From assembly GCA_021776195.1 (NCBI GenBank), contig JAJFGK010000147.1, positions 1-63,733 of the forward strand: a DNA stretch of 63,733 nucleotides. The letters run 5' to 3'. A program made the translations under genes and the position numbers. The notes beneath the pieces were generated by a model. That model made no database searches, had not been told where the DNA came from, and was given only the letters and a program-made list of their open reading frames with translations. This DNA is from Kiloniellaceae bacterium (GTDB lineage Bacteria; Pseudomonadota; Alphaproteobacteria; Kiloniellales; Kiloniellaceae). Of this stretch, positions 16,762-27,939 are shown piece after piece (position 1 is the stretch's first letter; every line of letters starts with the position of its first letter).

Positions 16762-17862
16762 ATGAAAATCGCTCGCGTCACGCCCTTTCTTGTCGCTCCA
16801 AGGCCCAGCGCGGATGGCTGGTCCAGGGGACAGACCGTCATCTTCGTGAAACTCGAAACTGACACAGGTCTCGTCGGCTGGGGCGAGGCCTATGCTTTAT
16901 CCCATCGGCAACGGGCGAACCGGGAGATCATCGTCGAATTGGGCGAAGCCCTGAAGCAGATGTCGGAGGCGACGCCGCGGGCCTTTCTACATCACATCGC
17001 GAAACCCATGGACAGCAAACATCCGGGCATCGACTATTCGTCGGCGGTCAGCGCCATCGAAATCGCGCTCTGGGACCTGCTGGGCAAGACGGCGGGCCAA
17101 CCCGTGCATGCACTGCTCGGCGGCGCAATCGTCGACAAGGTACCGGTCTACGCCAATGCCTGGGATGAAACGGTCCAAACGCCGGAGGCCGTATCCGGCA
17201 GATGCGCTATGATGCGATCGCAGGGCTATCGCGCGGTCAAGATTTATCCTTTGCGCCGGTCCACGCTGGCGGACGCCGAAGCCTGTGTCCGCTTGACCCG
17301 CGAGGCGGTCGGTCCGGACGTGGACATCATGCTCGATTTCGCCGTCCAGAAGGACCCGCGCCACGCGCTTCGTGCCGCGCGTCTGTTCGAGCCCTACGAT
17401 CCCTACTGGATAGAAGAGCCGCTGGCCGCTGACGATCTTGCTGGTCTGGCGGAGTTTCGCGCCAACACGGTCAGTCGTGTTACGACAGGCGAACGGCAGT
17501 CGGGTATACGCCACTACCGCAACGTTCTAATGGCGAGAGCGGCCGACGTGCTCAACCCCGATATCGCCGGCGCGGGCGGTATCCTGGAGATGCTGGAGAT
17601 CGGCGCCATGGCGGACGCCCATTCGGTCAAGATATCGCCTCACAGCTGGAACAGCACGACCGTGGCCTTTCTCGCCATGCTCCACACCTGCGCGGTGATG
17701 CGGAACGCGGTTTACGCAGAACTCTATTACGATTATCTGGAACTGGGCGCGACCTTGGCCGCGTGCGACTACGTCATCAAAGACGGTTATGCCAGCTTGC
17801 CGCAACAACCGGGACTTGGCGTAGAGATGAACGAGGACGCCCTTCGGTCGATGGCTCTCTGA
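16762..17862 (+). CDS. Mandelate racemase/muconate-lactonizing (enolase superfamily) enzyme
   Basis: 366 residues. Expected active-site pieces are present in order: RAVKIYPL (Lys region), MLDFAV (metal Asp), WIEEPL (metal Glu), TGERQ (metal Glu), VLNPDIAGAGG, and ISPHSWNS (general-base His). This His-containing pattern is typical of sugar-acid dehydratases and mandelate-racemase-like enzymes, so it probably acts on an acid sugar; the substrate is not determinable. ATG 16762 gives the usual MKIARV start. The gene is noticeably less GC-biased than its neighbours and directly follows the repeat element, which hints at acquisition. Confidence 0.9.
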   Translation: MKIARVTPFLVAPRPSADGWSRGQTVIFVKLETDTGLVGWGEAYALSHRQRANREIIVELGEALKQMSEATPRAFLHHIAKPMDSKHPGIDYSSAVSAIEIALWDLLGKTAGQPVHALLGGAIVDKVPVYANAWDETVQTPEAVSGRCAMMRSQGYRAVKIYPLRRSTLADAEACVRLTREAVGPDVDIMLDFAVQKDPRHALRAARLFEPYDPYWIEEPLAADDLAGLAEFRANTVSRVTTGERQSGIRHYRNVLMARAADVLNPDIAGAGGILEMLEIGAMADAHSVKISPHSWNSTTVAFLAMLHTCAVMRNAVYAELYYDYLELGATLAACDYVIKDGYASLPQQPGLGVEMNEDALRSMAL

Positions 17863-18095
17863 GTTCGTCGGCGCCGAAAGGTAGTGCGGACCTCCGGACC
17901 AAGGAAGCGAGTTTCGCCGCTCGCAGGTCGGCGCTCCGGTGTAGTGCGGTCGCGCTCGAGCTGTCTGTAGTGCTTGCCCATCGCAACTCCGGAGCATACC
18001 GGTGTTGCACTTCGTTTGTGAGTCTAGCGGGGTCTTGTCTTGGCTTGGCGGGCCGTCACAATCGGCGTGCTCGCAAACGCAGAAAGGTCGATCCC

Positions 18096-18482
18096 ATGTC
18101 TGACGACGAAAGAGCAGAACGAGAAACCGCCCTACTGGTGGCCCAAGAGGCCCGCGTTCGCGCGCTGCTGGCCGGCGACCTGGCGGCGCTCGACCGGGTC
18201 GTCAGCGACGATCTGGTCTATATCGCGCCGACCGGCAAGATCCGAACCAAGCCGCAGGTCTTCGAGAGCTTTCGCGCCGGAACGCTGAAGATCGAGCGCA
18301 TGGACTGCGACGAGATGAGCGCGCGGCTTTACGGCCCGGTCGGGATCCTCTGTTACCGCGCCGCCAGCCGCATCCTCGACGACGGCGTGACCTACGAGGG
18401 ACGGACCCGCGCCACCGCCGTCTACCATCACCAGGACGGCCGCTGGCAGCTGGTCTTGCAGCACGTCTGCGCGCTGGAATGA
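18096..18482 (+). CDS. NTF2/SnoaL-like small protein (DUF4440 type)
   Basis: 128 residues forming one cone-shaped alpha+beta barrel: N-terminal helix with EARVRALLAGDLAALDRVVS, then strands DDLVYIAPTGKI, MSARLYGPVGILCYRAAS and ATAVYHHQDGRWQLVLQH. Such proteins are isomerases, hydrolases or binding proteins; no activity can be assigned. AGAAAGG lies 8 bp before ATG 18096. The preceding 233-bp gap has a GCGAG/CTCGC hairpin at about 17908-17925 that may end the upstream gene. Confidence 0.85.
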   Translation: MSDDERAERETALLVAQEARVRALLAGDLAALDRVVSDDLVYIAPTGKIRTKPQVFESFRAGTLKIERMDCDEMSARLYGPVGILCYRAASRILDDGVTYEGRTRATAVYHHQDGRWQLVLQHVCALE

Positions 18483-18531
18483 GGGGCAGGCATGATGCGT
18501 GGGACCAGACCGATTATGCGCCGACCTATTC

Positions 18532-18633
18532 GTCACCCCGGACCGCCCGTCAGGGTGGAGCCGGGGTCTCGCGCCGAGGCGCATCCCCTGGCGAAAGACC
18601 CCGGATAAACCCTGACGGGTTTTCCGGGGTGAC
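18532..18633. repeat. Large imperfect palindrome between convergent genes
   Basis: GTCACCCCGGA at 18532-18542 is the inverse of TCCGGGGTGAC at 18623-18633. Nested arms CCCGTCAGGGT and ACCCTGACGGG, and GGGGTC with GACCCC, complete a nearly full-length palindrome of about 102 bp. It separates convergent genes and could act as a two-way terminator. It belongs to the same style of repeat as 2575-2710 and 33643-33775. Confidence 0.7.
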
Positions 18634-18678
18634 GACCAGCGGTTATACGACCGAGCAGCCCAAGATCCGCGTGGCGAA

Positions 18679-20520
<1,842 letters not shown>

Positions 20521-20758
20521 CGGGTATCGTCCTTGCGGCGGGGAAAGCCAGGGGGGCCGCCGTTCCTACAATCAATTCTCCCGCCCGGGCAAGGAAATTG
20601 GCGCCGAGGCCCTGGCGCGGGAAGATCTGGCCCCAAGAGACTTGCCTTTGGCGCCGCTCTCCGATAAATATGCGCGCCTTCGAGGGGTTGGCGGCCCCTG
20701 GCCCGCCGCCGCTATGGCCGGCGGAACCTCCAGAAGCCGCAGAATTGGGATCAGCACG

Positions 20759-20980
20759 ATGAAAAAAGACATTCACCCTGAGTACCACGAGATCACGATC
20801 CAGATGACCGACGGCTCGGAGTTCACGACCCGCTCGACCTACGGCGAGGCCGGCGCCACGCTGCGGCTCGATATCGACCCCAAGACCCACCCGGCCTGGA
20901 CCGGCGAGCACCGTCTGGTCGATTCCGGCGGTCAGGTCGCGAAGTTCAACAAGCGCTTCGGCGGCTTCGGCATCAAGTGA
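20759..20980 (+). CDS. rpmE: Ribosomal protein L31
   Basis: 73 residues of the large ribosomal subunit. The sequence [20 protein letters not shown], then TRSTYGEAG and [12 protein letters not shown] is typical of alphaproteobacterial L31. It lacks the CxxC zinc motif, so it is the zinc-free form. The ATG at 20759 is the only sensible start; the longer open frame upstream is not coding-like. A GC hairpin follows at 21052-21067. Confidence 0.95.
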   Translation: MKKDIHPEYHEITIQMTDGSEFTTRSTYGEAGATLRLDIDPKTHPAWTGEHRLVDSGGQVAKFNKRFGGFGIK

Positions 20981-21051
20981 TCCCCGAGCGCCGGGCGGCA
21001 ATCGTCCGGCCCGGACCCGATCGCATCTTCTTCTTTCGGTCTGAGAGTGAA

Positions 21052-21071
21052 CCGCCCCTTGGGGCGGCTTT
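21052..21071 (+). terminator. Rho-independent-like terminator after L31
   Basis: CCGCCC and GGGCGG form a tight stem around a CTTG-type loop (21052-21067), followed by CTTT. It lies 71 bp after the rpmE stop and ends just before the next gene's start region. Confidence 0.55.
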
Positions 21072-21083
21072 CGGCCCGGGGCC

Positions 21084-22259
21084 ATGAAATCCGACATCGT
21101 CATTATCGGCGGCGGCATCGTGGGCAGCGCGGCGGCCTACTTCCTGGGCCTCGGCGGCCAGGCCGGGACCGTCACCGTGATCGAGCCCGACCCGACCTAT
21201 GCCCGGGCCGCGACACCCGCGGGCGCCGGGGGCGTGCGGCGCCTGATGAGCCGGCCCGAAAACATCCGCATGTCCCAGTTCAGCCTGGATTTCTATGCCG
21301 GCTTCCAGGCGGCGATGGCCGCCCCGGACAGTCCCGCCGATATCCAGTTCCGCCGTCAGGGCTATCTGTTTCTGACCGACGCCGAGGGCGTGGCGGATCT
21401 CACCGGCAACTTCGAGACCCAGCAGGCCGAAGGCGTCCCGGCCGTCCTCCTGGACCGCGCGGCGCTGCGGGACCGTTTTCCCTCGGTCGGGACCAAGACG
21501 GTGGCGCTGGCCTGCCATTCGCCCCAGGACGGCTGGATCGACCCCCAGGCCGCCCTGGTCGGCTTCCGCAAGAAGGCCGAGAGCCTCGGGGTCAGGTACC
21601 TGCGCGACCGGGTGGTGGGCCTGGAGACATCGCGGAGCGCGGTGACCCACGCCCGGCTGGAATCGGGCGAGGTCCTGTCCGGCGGGACCTTCCTCAACAC
21701 GGCCGGCGCCTGGGTCGGCGAGATCGCCGCCATGACCGGCGCCAAGCTGCCGGTGGCGCCCTACTGCCGGGTCCAGCATTTCTGGCGCTGCGCCCAGGAG
21801 ATCGAGCCCCTGCCCCTGATCAAGGACGACAGCGGGGCCTTCTTCAGACCCGAGGGCGCGGGCTTCGCCGGCGGCCGACCGAGCTGGGATATCGAGCCCG
21901 GCTTCATCTGGGATATCGACCGCGGCTACTTCGCCAACTACTTCGAGGACACCGTCTGGGCCCTGATCGCCGCCATGGTGCCGAAGTTCGAGACCCTCAA
22001 GCTGGAACGCAGCTGGGGCGGCCACTACGCCCAGAACCTGTTCGACGGCAACATGATCATCGGCCGCTATTCCGGGGCCCACGAGAACCTTATCACCGCC
22101 TGCGGCTTTTCCGGCCACGGCATCATGCACGCCCCTGCCGTCGGCCGGGCACTGGCCGAACTGGCGCTGCGGGGCGCCTTCCAGACCCTGGATCTGAGCC
22201 GCATGGGCTTCCAGCGCGTCCTCGACGACGCTCCCTACGGCGAGACGGGGATCAGATAG
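21084..22259 (+). CDS. FAD-dependent oxidoreductase (D-amino-acid oxidase/GlpD-like, DAO family)
   Basis: 391 residues. Dinucleotide-binding start IVIIGGGIVGSAAAYFLG, then TPAGAGGVRRLMSRPENIRM (FAD contact region), and the C-terminal GFSGHGIMHAPAVGRALAEL typical of sarcosine/dimethylglycine-type oxidases. It probably oxidises an amine or amino acid; substrate unknown. Its 3' end overlaps by 8 bp the convergent DegT aminotransferase gene, so both may belong to one catabolic module. Confidence 0.9.
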   Translation: MKSDIVIIGGGIVGSAAAYFLGLGGQAGTVTVIEPDPTYARAATPAGAGGVRRLMSRPENIRMSQFSLDFYAGFQAAMAAPDSPADIQFRRQGYLFLTDAEGVADLTGNFETQQAEGVPAVLLDRAALRDRFPSVGTKTVALACHSPQDGWIDPQAALVGFRKKAESLGVRYLRDRVVGLETSRSAVTHARLESGEVLSGGTFLNTAGAWVGEIAAMTGAKLPVAPYCRVQHFWRCAQEIEPLPLIKDDSGAFFRPEGAGFAGGRPSWDIEPGFIWDIDRGYFANYFEDTVWALIAAMVPKFETLKLERSWGGHYAQNLFDGNMIIGRYSGAHENLITACGFSGHGIMHAPAVGRALAELALRGAFQTLDLSRMGFQRVLDDAPYGETGIR

Positions 22260-23451
22260 GCCTGGCCCGCTCGCCGACGCAATCGCCGACGATCTCGCCG
22301 ATGAGCGCGCAGTCGGCTTGGTCGAAGACGAGCGGGATCCGGAGGTCGCAGAGCGTCGAGAGAACCCGACGTGTCTGGGGCAGATCGGCCTGCTCATCGA
22401 TGTACTGCCAGCTGTCGTAGCGGCTGGTGAAGCCGTGCGGTTCGCTGGCGCCGAACCACTTCACGTCCACGCCCCTCTGGCCGCAGCGCGCGACGAAGCC
22501 GCGCAGATCCTCTTCGCCGAAGCGCGGCAGGGAAAACTGGAGCGAGCTGCCGACAAACTGCTCATGCTGCGGCCGGACCGGCATCTGGAGCCCGGGGACC
22601 TTGCGCAGTTCGGCTTCCAGACTGCCGTAGAGGAGGTTCCAGCGGCGGCAGTTGTCGTCGAGATGATGGAGCTGCTCGCGCAGGATCGCCGCGCGCAGGT
22701 TGTCCATCCGCCCGCTCATGTTCGGCGTCTCGAGGCGGACCTTTCGGAACTGTTCCTCGTCGGGCACCGCCAGGTGGCGGCCGTAGAGCATGTAGGAGCC
22801 GGAATGAACCACGGCGCGGGCCATGATATCGGGGTCGGTCGTGGTCAAAAAGCCGCCCTCGCCCGAGTTCAGATGCTTGTAGGTCTGCGAGCTGAAACAG
22901 GCGACCTCGCCGAAGGTGCCGCTCAACTGGCCTTTCCAGCGGGCCCCCAGGGTGTGGGCGCAGTCCTCGATCAGGGTGATTCCATGGGTTTCGCAGACCT
23001 CCAGCACCGCCTCCATGTCGGCGATGTGGCCGCGCATGTGCGACAGCAACAGGACCCGCGCGCCGCTGGCGGCGGCCTTGCGGCGCAGGTCTTCGATATC
23101 GACGGTGTAGTCGTCGCCGATCTCGACCAGGATCGGTCGCCCGCCCGCGTTGACGATGGCGCCCGGAACCGGCGAGAGCGTGAAGGCGTTACAAAGGACC
23201 GGCGCGCCGCCCTCCAGCCCGGCGCTGCGCAGCGCGATCTGCAAGGCATAGCCGCCCGACGCGCAGGCCAAGGCGTAGGGCAGGCCCATATAGGCCGCGA
23301 ACTCGGCCTCGAGCAGGGCGGCCTCGGCGACCTCGTCGCCGAGCGTGTTGTAGCGATGGAGCCGGCCGCCGCGCATGACCTCGACGGCCCGGGCGATGGC
23401 CGCCTCGGAGATCGGCTCTTGCTGGGTGAAAGACTTTGTGAAAACCCTCAT
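22252..23451 (-). CDS. DegT/DnrJ/EryC1/StrS-family PLP aminotransferase
   Basis: 399 residues. PLP-binding pattern: GGYALQIALRSAGLEGG, the IEDCAHTLGA aspartate, and the Schiff-base Lys in SQTYKHLNSGEGG. The family transaminates keto-sugars or related compounds. CGAGG lies 8 bases before ATG 23451 (spacer about 7). It is the last gene of the minus-strand cluster, 27 bp after the HisD-like gene. In a TRAP-linked catabolic operon this class is unexpected; it might handle an amino-containing substrate. Confidence 0.9.
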   Translation of the reverse strand: MRVFTKSFTQQEPISEAAIARAVEVMRGGRLHRYNTLGDEVAEAALLEAEFAAYMGLPYALACASGGYALQIALRSAGLEGGAPVLCNAFTLSPVPGAIVNAGGRPILVEIGDDYTVDIEDLRRKAAASGARVLLLSHMRGHIADMEAVLEVCETHGITLIEDCAHTLGARWKGQLSGTFGEVACFSSQTYKHLNSGEGGFLTTTDPDIMARAVVHSGSYMLYGRHLAVPDEEQFRKVRLETPNMSGRMDNLRAAILREQLHHLDDNCRRWNLLYGSLEAELRKVPGLQMPVRPQHEQFVGSSLQFSLPRFGEEDLRGFVARCGQRGVDVKWFGASEPHGFTSRYDSWQYIDEQADLPQTRRVLSTLCDLRIPLVFDQADCALIGEIVGDCVGERARPI

Positions 23452-23478
23452 CGCCGCGCCTCGTTCTTAGAGCCGTTC

Positions 23479-24786
23479 TTAGCCATAACGTTTCTGATCA
23501 TAGACCTCGAACGACCATTCCTCCTGCGGAAAATACTTGCGCAGGCGCCAGTCGCAGGCCCGGGCGTGACCTTCCATGCCCTCGACCCGGGAGATCCGCG
23601 AGGCGACGGCACTGAAGGTCTTGTTGGCCTGCTCGTCCAGCTCCTGATAGGTCAGGACCTTCATGAACTTGTGGACATTGAGCCCGCCGCTGTACCGCCC
23701 GGCGCGCTTGGTCGGCAAAATATGGTTGGTGCCCGAGCATTTGTCGCCGTGGGAAACCGTGGAACCCTCGCCGAGGAACAGCGACCCATAGCTGCCCAGG
23801 TTCGCCTGCCACCAGGCCAGGTCGGTGGCGAGGATCTGCAAATGCTCCGGCGCATAGCGGTCGCTGACCGCGACCGTTTCCTCGCGGCTGTCGCAGAGGA
23901 TCACCTCGCCCCAGTCGCGCCAGGCGGCCAGGACGACGTCCGAATTGGGCATGTCCCCGGCCACCTTGGGCAGCAGGTCCAGGGCCGCCCGGCCGACGCT
24001 TTCCGAGGTGGTGAAGAGCCAGACCGGCGAGTTGGGCCCGTGCTCGGCCTGGGAGGCCAGGTCGACCGCAATGGTCATGGGATCGGCCGTGTCGTCGGCG
24101 ATGATCGCCGATTCCGTCGGGCCGGCGAAGACATCGATCCCGACGCGCCCGAAGAGCGTGCGCTTGGCTTCCGCCACATAGGCGTTGCCGGGGCCGACGA
24201 TGATGTCGGCCTCCCGGCCGGTGACCAGGCCGAAGGCCATGCTCGCCACGGCGTGAACCCCGCCCATTTCCAGAATGGCATCGGCGCCGGCCAGGTCCAT
24301 GGCATAGGCCACCGCCGGATTGATCGAATCGCCGCGCGGCGGCGAACAGGCGACGACGAAGTCCACACCGGCCACCTTGGCTGTCGCGATGCTCATGACG
24401 GCGGAGGCCGCGTGGGCATAGCGGCCGCCGGGCACATAGCAGCCGGCGCACTGAACCGGGAGCACCCGCTGGCCCAGGCGGACCCCCGGCGCGGTTTCGA
24501 TCTCGAACTCCTGCAGGCTGTCCTTTTGCGCCTGGGCGAAGCGGCGCACCTGGTCGTAGGAAAAGCGAATGTCGTCCCTGACCTGTTGCGGCACCTGGTC
24601 GATCAGCCGCGCCTTCTTTTCGTCGCTCAGCAGAAACTCGCCGGTCCAGCCGTCGAACTTCTCCGCGTAGTCCCGAACCGCGGCCTCGCCACGGGTCTCG
24701 ATGTCGGAGAGCATGCCCTCCACCACGCCGCGGATCCTTTGGTCTTCCGCTTCGGCGGTGCCTTGGGCTTGCTTGAGGTGTTGCAT
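23479..24786 (-). CDS. HisD-family dehydrogenase, possibly sulfopropanediol (HpsN-like) dehydrogenase
   Basis: 435 residues. Conserved HisD residues are all visible: the Gln and His zinc ligands in SQAEHG, PEHLQI (catalytic Glu-His), GDKCSGTNHILPT (Asp ligand and His) and EGMEGHARA (His ligand), so it should be an active NAD- and zinc-dependent alcohol dehydrogenase. It is far from any his gene. In a cluster with a TRAP importer and a TauA-like protein it fits better the HisD paralogues that oxidise other diols, such as HpsN acting on dihydroxypropanesulfonate. ATG 24786 has GGAG at good spacing; an in-frame ATG at 24822 does not. Confidence 0.88.
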   Translation of the reverse strand: MQHLKQAQGTAEAEDQRIRGVVEGMLSDIETRGEAAVRDYAEKFDGWTGEFLLSDEKKARLIDQVPQQVRDDIRFSYDQVRRFAQAQKDSLQEFEIETAPGVRLGQRVLPVQCAGCYVPGGRYAHAASAVMSIATAKVAGVDFVVACSPPRGDSINPAVAYAMDLAGADAILEMGGVHAVASMAFGLVTGREADIIVGPGNAYVAEAKRTLFGRVGIDVFAGPTESAIIADDTADPMTIAVDLASQAEHGPNSPVWLFTTSESVGRAALDLLPKVAGDMPNSDVVLAAWRDWGEVILCDSREETVAVSDRYAPEHLQILATDLAWWQANLGSYGSLFLGEGSTVSHGDKCSGTNHILPTKRAGRYSGGLNVHKFMKVLTYQELDEQANKTFSAVASRISRVEGMEGHARACDWRLRKYFPQEEWSFEVYDQKRYG

Positions 24787-24910
24787 GGCGGTCTCCAGGA
24801 ACTGAATGAAACGGGCTGGCATCTCTGGTCGCGGCTCGGTGAAGGGCCGCGGCCCGCGGCCAGGATCGACTGACCCGCCCGGCTACGACAGCGCCGAAGG
24901 GCCCGCCCTG

Positions 24911-25903
24911 CTACTCCACCTTCTCGTAGAAGCTTGCGTCGATGGCCGCGCCGTAGTCCGGCAGGGCCTTGGGAATCACACCCTGCTGGGCAAAGAAGTT
25001 CGCCACTTCCTGCACAAAGGCCTGGACGCCGCCGCCCATCCAGCGCGGGGTCAACTGGTCGTCGCGGGTGTAGAAGTCGAAGAGCGTGAGCACCATGTCG
25101 GCGTCCTTGAGGCTCATGCCCGCGGCCTTGGCGATTACCGGTCTGGCCGCGTCAGGCTCGTCGTCGAGATACTCGATGGCCCGGTCGGTCACCGCCAGGA
25201 ACTTGGTTACCAGATCGGGATGGGCGGCGGCCAGTTCATCGGTCACGGCGATCACATCGAAGGCGCGAATGCCGAGCCGGTCCTGTTCGTTGGCGGAGAG
25301 CAGTTCCCAGCCATGGCCCTTCATGCGGCGCAGCGGCCCGCCCCAGGAGCAGCCCATCGCCAGATCGCCCCGGATAAAGGCGTCGTCGATGTCGTGCGGC
25401 GACATATCGACAAGCTCGACCTTGGAAACATCGACGCCCAGGAAAACCAGGCTGCGCAGCATCTTGTAGTGGGTCACGGTATTGAGCGGGACCGCGACCT
25501 TGCGGCCCTGGAGTTCGTGGGCATTGGCGCGGTCGATCGCCTCTTTCTTGTAGATGACGCAGTTGTCGGCGCCGCCGGTGTCGACCGCGACGCCGACCAC
25601 CTTGATCGGGGCCCCCGCGGTGACCGCCAGGGCGAAGGGCACGACACCCATGGAATAGGAGATATCGACCTCGCCGGCGACCATGGCATCGGCCATCTCG
25701 ACACCGGTGTCGTAGGCCCGCCATTCCACTTTCACACCGAGAGCCTCGTCATACCACTTCTCGGCCTGTGCGACCTGGTTGGCGGTCGGCCATTCGTTGA
25801 AGTAGGCGACCGTGATCTTTTCCGGATCGGCAGCGGCAGCGCCACCCGCGAGCACCACCGAGGCCGCCACCGTCATCAGCACCGAAGCCAGCAAACTCTT
25901 CAT
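24911..25903 (-). CDS. Periplasmic binding protein of the taurine/nitrate (TauA/SsuA/NitT) family
   Basis: 330 residues. A clear signal peptide (MKSLLASVLMTVAASVVLAG, cleavage near AAA) is followed by KITVAYFNEWPTANQVAQAE, VDISYSMGVVPFALAVTAGAP and DVSKVELVDMSPHDIDDAFI, typical of TauA/NitT-type proteins. No TauB or TauC homologue is adjacent, so it is an orphan binding protein in this window, sitting between uspA and the HisD-like gene. AGGAGG precedes the ATG. It probably binds a sulfonate or related anion. Confidence 0.9.
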   Translation of the reverse strand: MKSLLASVLMTVAASVVLAGGAAAADPEKITVAYFNEWPTANQVAQAEKWYDEALGVKVEWRAYDTGVEMADAMVAGEVDISYSMGVVPFALAVTAGAPIKVVGVAVDTGGADNCVIYKKEAIDRANAHELQGRKVAVPLNTVTHYKMLRSLVFLGVDVSKVELVDMSPHDIDDAFIRGDLAMGCSWGGPLRRMKGHGWELLSANEQDRLGIRAFDVIAVTDELAAAHPDLVTKFLAVTDRAIEYLDDEPDAARPVIAKAAGMSLKDADMVLTLFDFYTRDDQLTPRWMGGGVQAFVQEVANFFAQQGVIPKALPDYGAAIDASFYEKVE

Positions 25904-26018
25904 TTCGAATCCTCCTGTGGTCGGGCCTCTCCCGGTTCCTCAAGCGAACCCTCGAGCGCGGCCGGGATCGCACGCCCCCATCACGCGGGGCAACAACGTC
26001 GCGCCGGGCATCAGCGCC

Positions 26019-26513
26019 TCAAGAGGCGTCGACCAACGGCACGATCAGGGTCGGGACCTGGGCGCGGCGCAGAACGCTTTTCGCCACCGAGCCGAGGAAA
26101 ATATGACTCATGCCCCGCTCGTGCGAACCCATGACGATGAGGTCGCAATTGCGCTTCTCGGCCGCCTTGAGGATTTCTTCGGCCGGGTAGGACTCGATGA
26201 CCGTCACGGACTTGATCTGGGCGCGAACCTTCTGATCCTCGGCGCTCTGCGTCGCCCAGAAGGCCTCTTGCCGTTCGTCCAACAGCTTGCGGGCCTTGTC
26301 GGTGCGCAGATCCATGATCTCGTGACGCCGTTTGTCGTCCAGCAGATAGGCCTGGAGCGTGAAGGCGGCATCGTCGGAAAGCTTCTCCAGCACGTGGAGC
26401 AGATGGAGCTCCGCCCCGGTCAGCTTCGCGAAATAGGCCGCATAGCCAAAGGCAATAAGGGAATTCTGCGACAGGTCGGTGCAGTAGAGCACCTTCTTGA
26501 TGGTCTGTTGCAT
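26019..26513 (-). CDS. Universal stress protein (UspA) linked to TRAP transporter
   Basis: 164 residues, one Usp domain. The ATP-binding loop GSHERGMSHIFLGSVAKSVL followed by VPTLIVPL is present, as is the first strand VLYCTDLSQNS. It lies 31 bp after dctM in the same direction. In Halomonas, TeaD is a Usp protein encoded with the TeaABC TRAP transporter and modulates uptake; this gene has the same setting. AAGGAG precedes the ATG. Confidence 0.92.
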   Translation of the reverse strand: MQQTIKKVLYCTDLSQNSLIAFGYAAYFAKLTGAELHLLHVLEKLSDDAAFTLQAYLLDDKRRHEIMDLRTDKARKLLDERQEAFWATQSAEDQKVRAQIKSVTVIESYPAEEILKAAEKRNCDLIVMGSHERGMSHIFLGSVAKSVLRRAQVPTLIVPLVDAS

Positions 26514-26544
26514 TCGCTAACTCCTTGTCGCGCGATTGCTTCGA

Positions 26545-27885
26545 TCAGTAGCCAAAGGCCCGCGGCAGCCACAAGACGATCTCCGGGAAGAAGGCGATGA
26601 TGAAAATCGCCACCGTGTTGATCGCCGCAAAGGGCAGGGCCTTGATGGATATCTCCTCGATGGAGATGTTGGAGATGCCCGACGCGATAAAGAGGTTTTC
26701 GCCCAGCGGCGGCGTCTGGAAGCCGATACCCAGGGCACAGACCATCACCACGCCGAAGTGAATCGGATCGATACCCAGGCTGTAGGTGATCGGCAGCAGC
26801 ACCGGCGTCAGGATCAAAATCGTCGCCAGGGTCTCCATGAACATGCCGACAAAGAGCAGGAAGAAGATCAGCATGGCCCAGATGAAGTAGATGTTGTCTG
26901 TCGCGCTCAGCATCGCCTCGGCGATGATCGCCGGGATCTGGTTTTCCACCAGCAGCCGGCCAAAGACGGTGGCCGTAAAGAGGATCAACAAGACGCGGCC
27001 GGTCAGCCAGGTCGTGGTCTCCAGGGACCTCCCGACGGACTTGAAGTCCAGTTCGCGGTAGATGAAAAAGCCCACCACGAGGGTGTAGAAGATCGCGACG
27101 ATTGCCGCCTCGGTCGGGGTGAAGAAGCCGGAGTAGATACCGCCCAGGATGACGATTGGGGCCATCAAGGCCCAGAAGCCCTTGTAGAGCGTGCAGAGGA
27201 TGTGGCGGGCCGAGAAGCCTTCAGCCGAACCCTTGTAGCCCCTCTTCTTGCAGATGATGTAGTTCATGATCAGCAGGCTGACCGAGATCACCAGACCGGG
27301 CAGCACGCCGGCGATGAAGAGCTTGGGAATCGAGACCGACTGGAAGACGCCGAACTTCTCGACGGCCTCCGGTGGCGGCTGCATGCCGAGCGCGGAAATG
27401 CCGAAGATCACCATCGGGATCGAGGGCGGAATGATGATGCCGAGACTGCCCGACGAGGCCGTGATGGCCGAAGCAATGCCCCGGTCGTAACCGCGATTGA
27501 TCATGGCGGGGATCATCAGCATGCCGACCGCGGCGGTCGTCGCCGGCCCGGAGCCGGAAATCGCGCCGAAGAAGAGGCAGGCAAAGACAGCCGCCGCGGA
27601 GATTCCACCGGTAAAGGGGCCGGCGAAGCTTTCGGCGACATTGACCAGCCGCCGCGAGATACCCGCCGCCTCCATCAGGGCGCCAGCCAGGATGAAGGCC
27701 GGCAGCGCCATCAGCGGGAAAGACCCCACCGACGTGAAGGCGATCTGGACGAACTTGATCGGGTTTTCGTCGAGGTAGAGGAAGGAGATCAGCGCCGAAA
27801 CCCCAAGCGCCACGGTAATCGGCGCACCCAGGATCAAGAGCCCCAGGAAGGTTCCAAACAAGATCAGGACGATGGTCGATTCCAT
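26545..27885 (-). CDS. dctM: TRAP transporter large permease (DctM family)
   Basis: 446 residues with about 12 hydrophobic helices; inner-membrane sodium-coupled channel of the tripartite transporter. Recognisable pieces are LGAPITVALGVSALISFLYL, PLMALPAFILAGALMEAAGI, FGAISGSGPATTAAVGMLMI and GSLGIIIPPSIPMVIFGI. Works with the DctQ and DctP genes upstream; dctQ ends 54 bp earlier. Confidence 0.95.
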   Translation of the reverse strand: MESTIVLILFGTFLGLLILGAPITVALGVSALISFLYLDENPIKFVQIAFTSVGSFPLMALPAFILAGALMEAAGISRRLVNVAESFAGPFTGGISAAAVFACLFFGAISGSGPATTAAVGMLMIPAMINRGYDRGIASAITASSGSLGIIIPPSIPMVIFGISALGMQPPPEAVEKFGVFQSVSIPKLFIAGVLPGLVISVSLLIMNYIICKKRGYKGSAEGFSARHILCTLYKGFWALMAPIVILGGIYSGFFTPTEAAIVAIFYTLVVGFFIYRELDFKSVGRSLETTTWLTGRVLLILFTATVFGRLLVENQIPAIIAEAMLSATDNIYFIWAMLIFFLLFVGMFMETLATILILTPVLLPITYSLGIDPIHFGVVMVCALGIGFQTPPLGENLFIASGISNISIEEISIKALPFAAINTVAIFIIAFFPEIVLWLPRAFGY

Positions 27886-27939
27886 GAAACTATTCCCCCA
27901 ATCGCGAACTTGTGGCCGTTGCGATGTCGGTCGGCATGA

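Noticed and set aside
23479..24786. True histidine-biosynthesis HisD
   Set aside because: All HisD ligands are present, but no his gene is near and the context is uptake and catabolism, so a HisD paralogue is more likely; not excluded.
22318..24873. 851-codon plus-strand open frame over the DegT and HisD-like genes
   Set aside because: Antisense to two genes with complete active sites; no family pattern.
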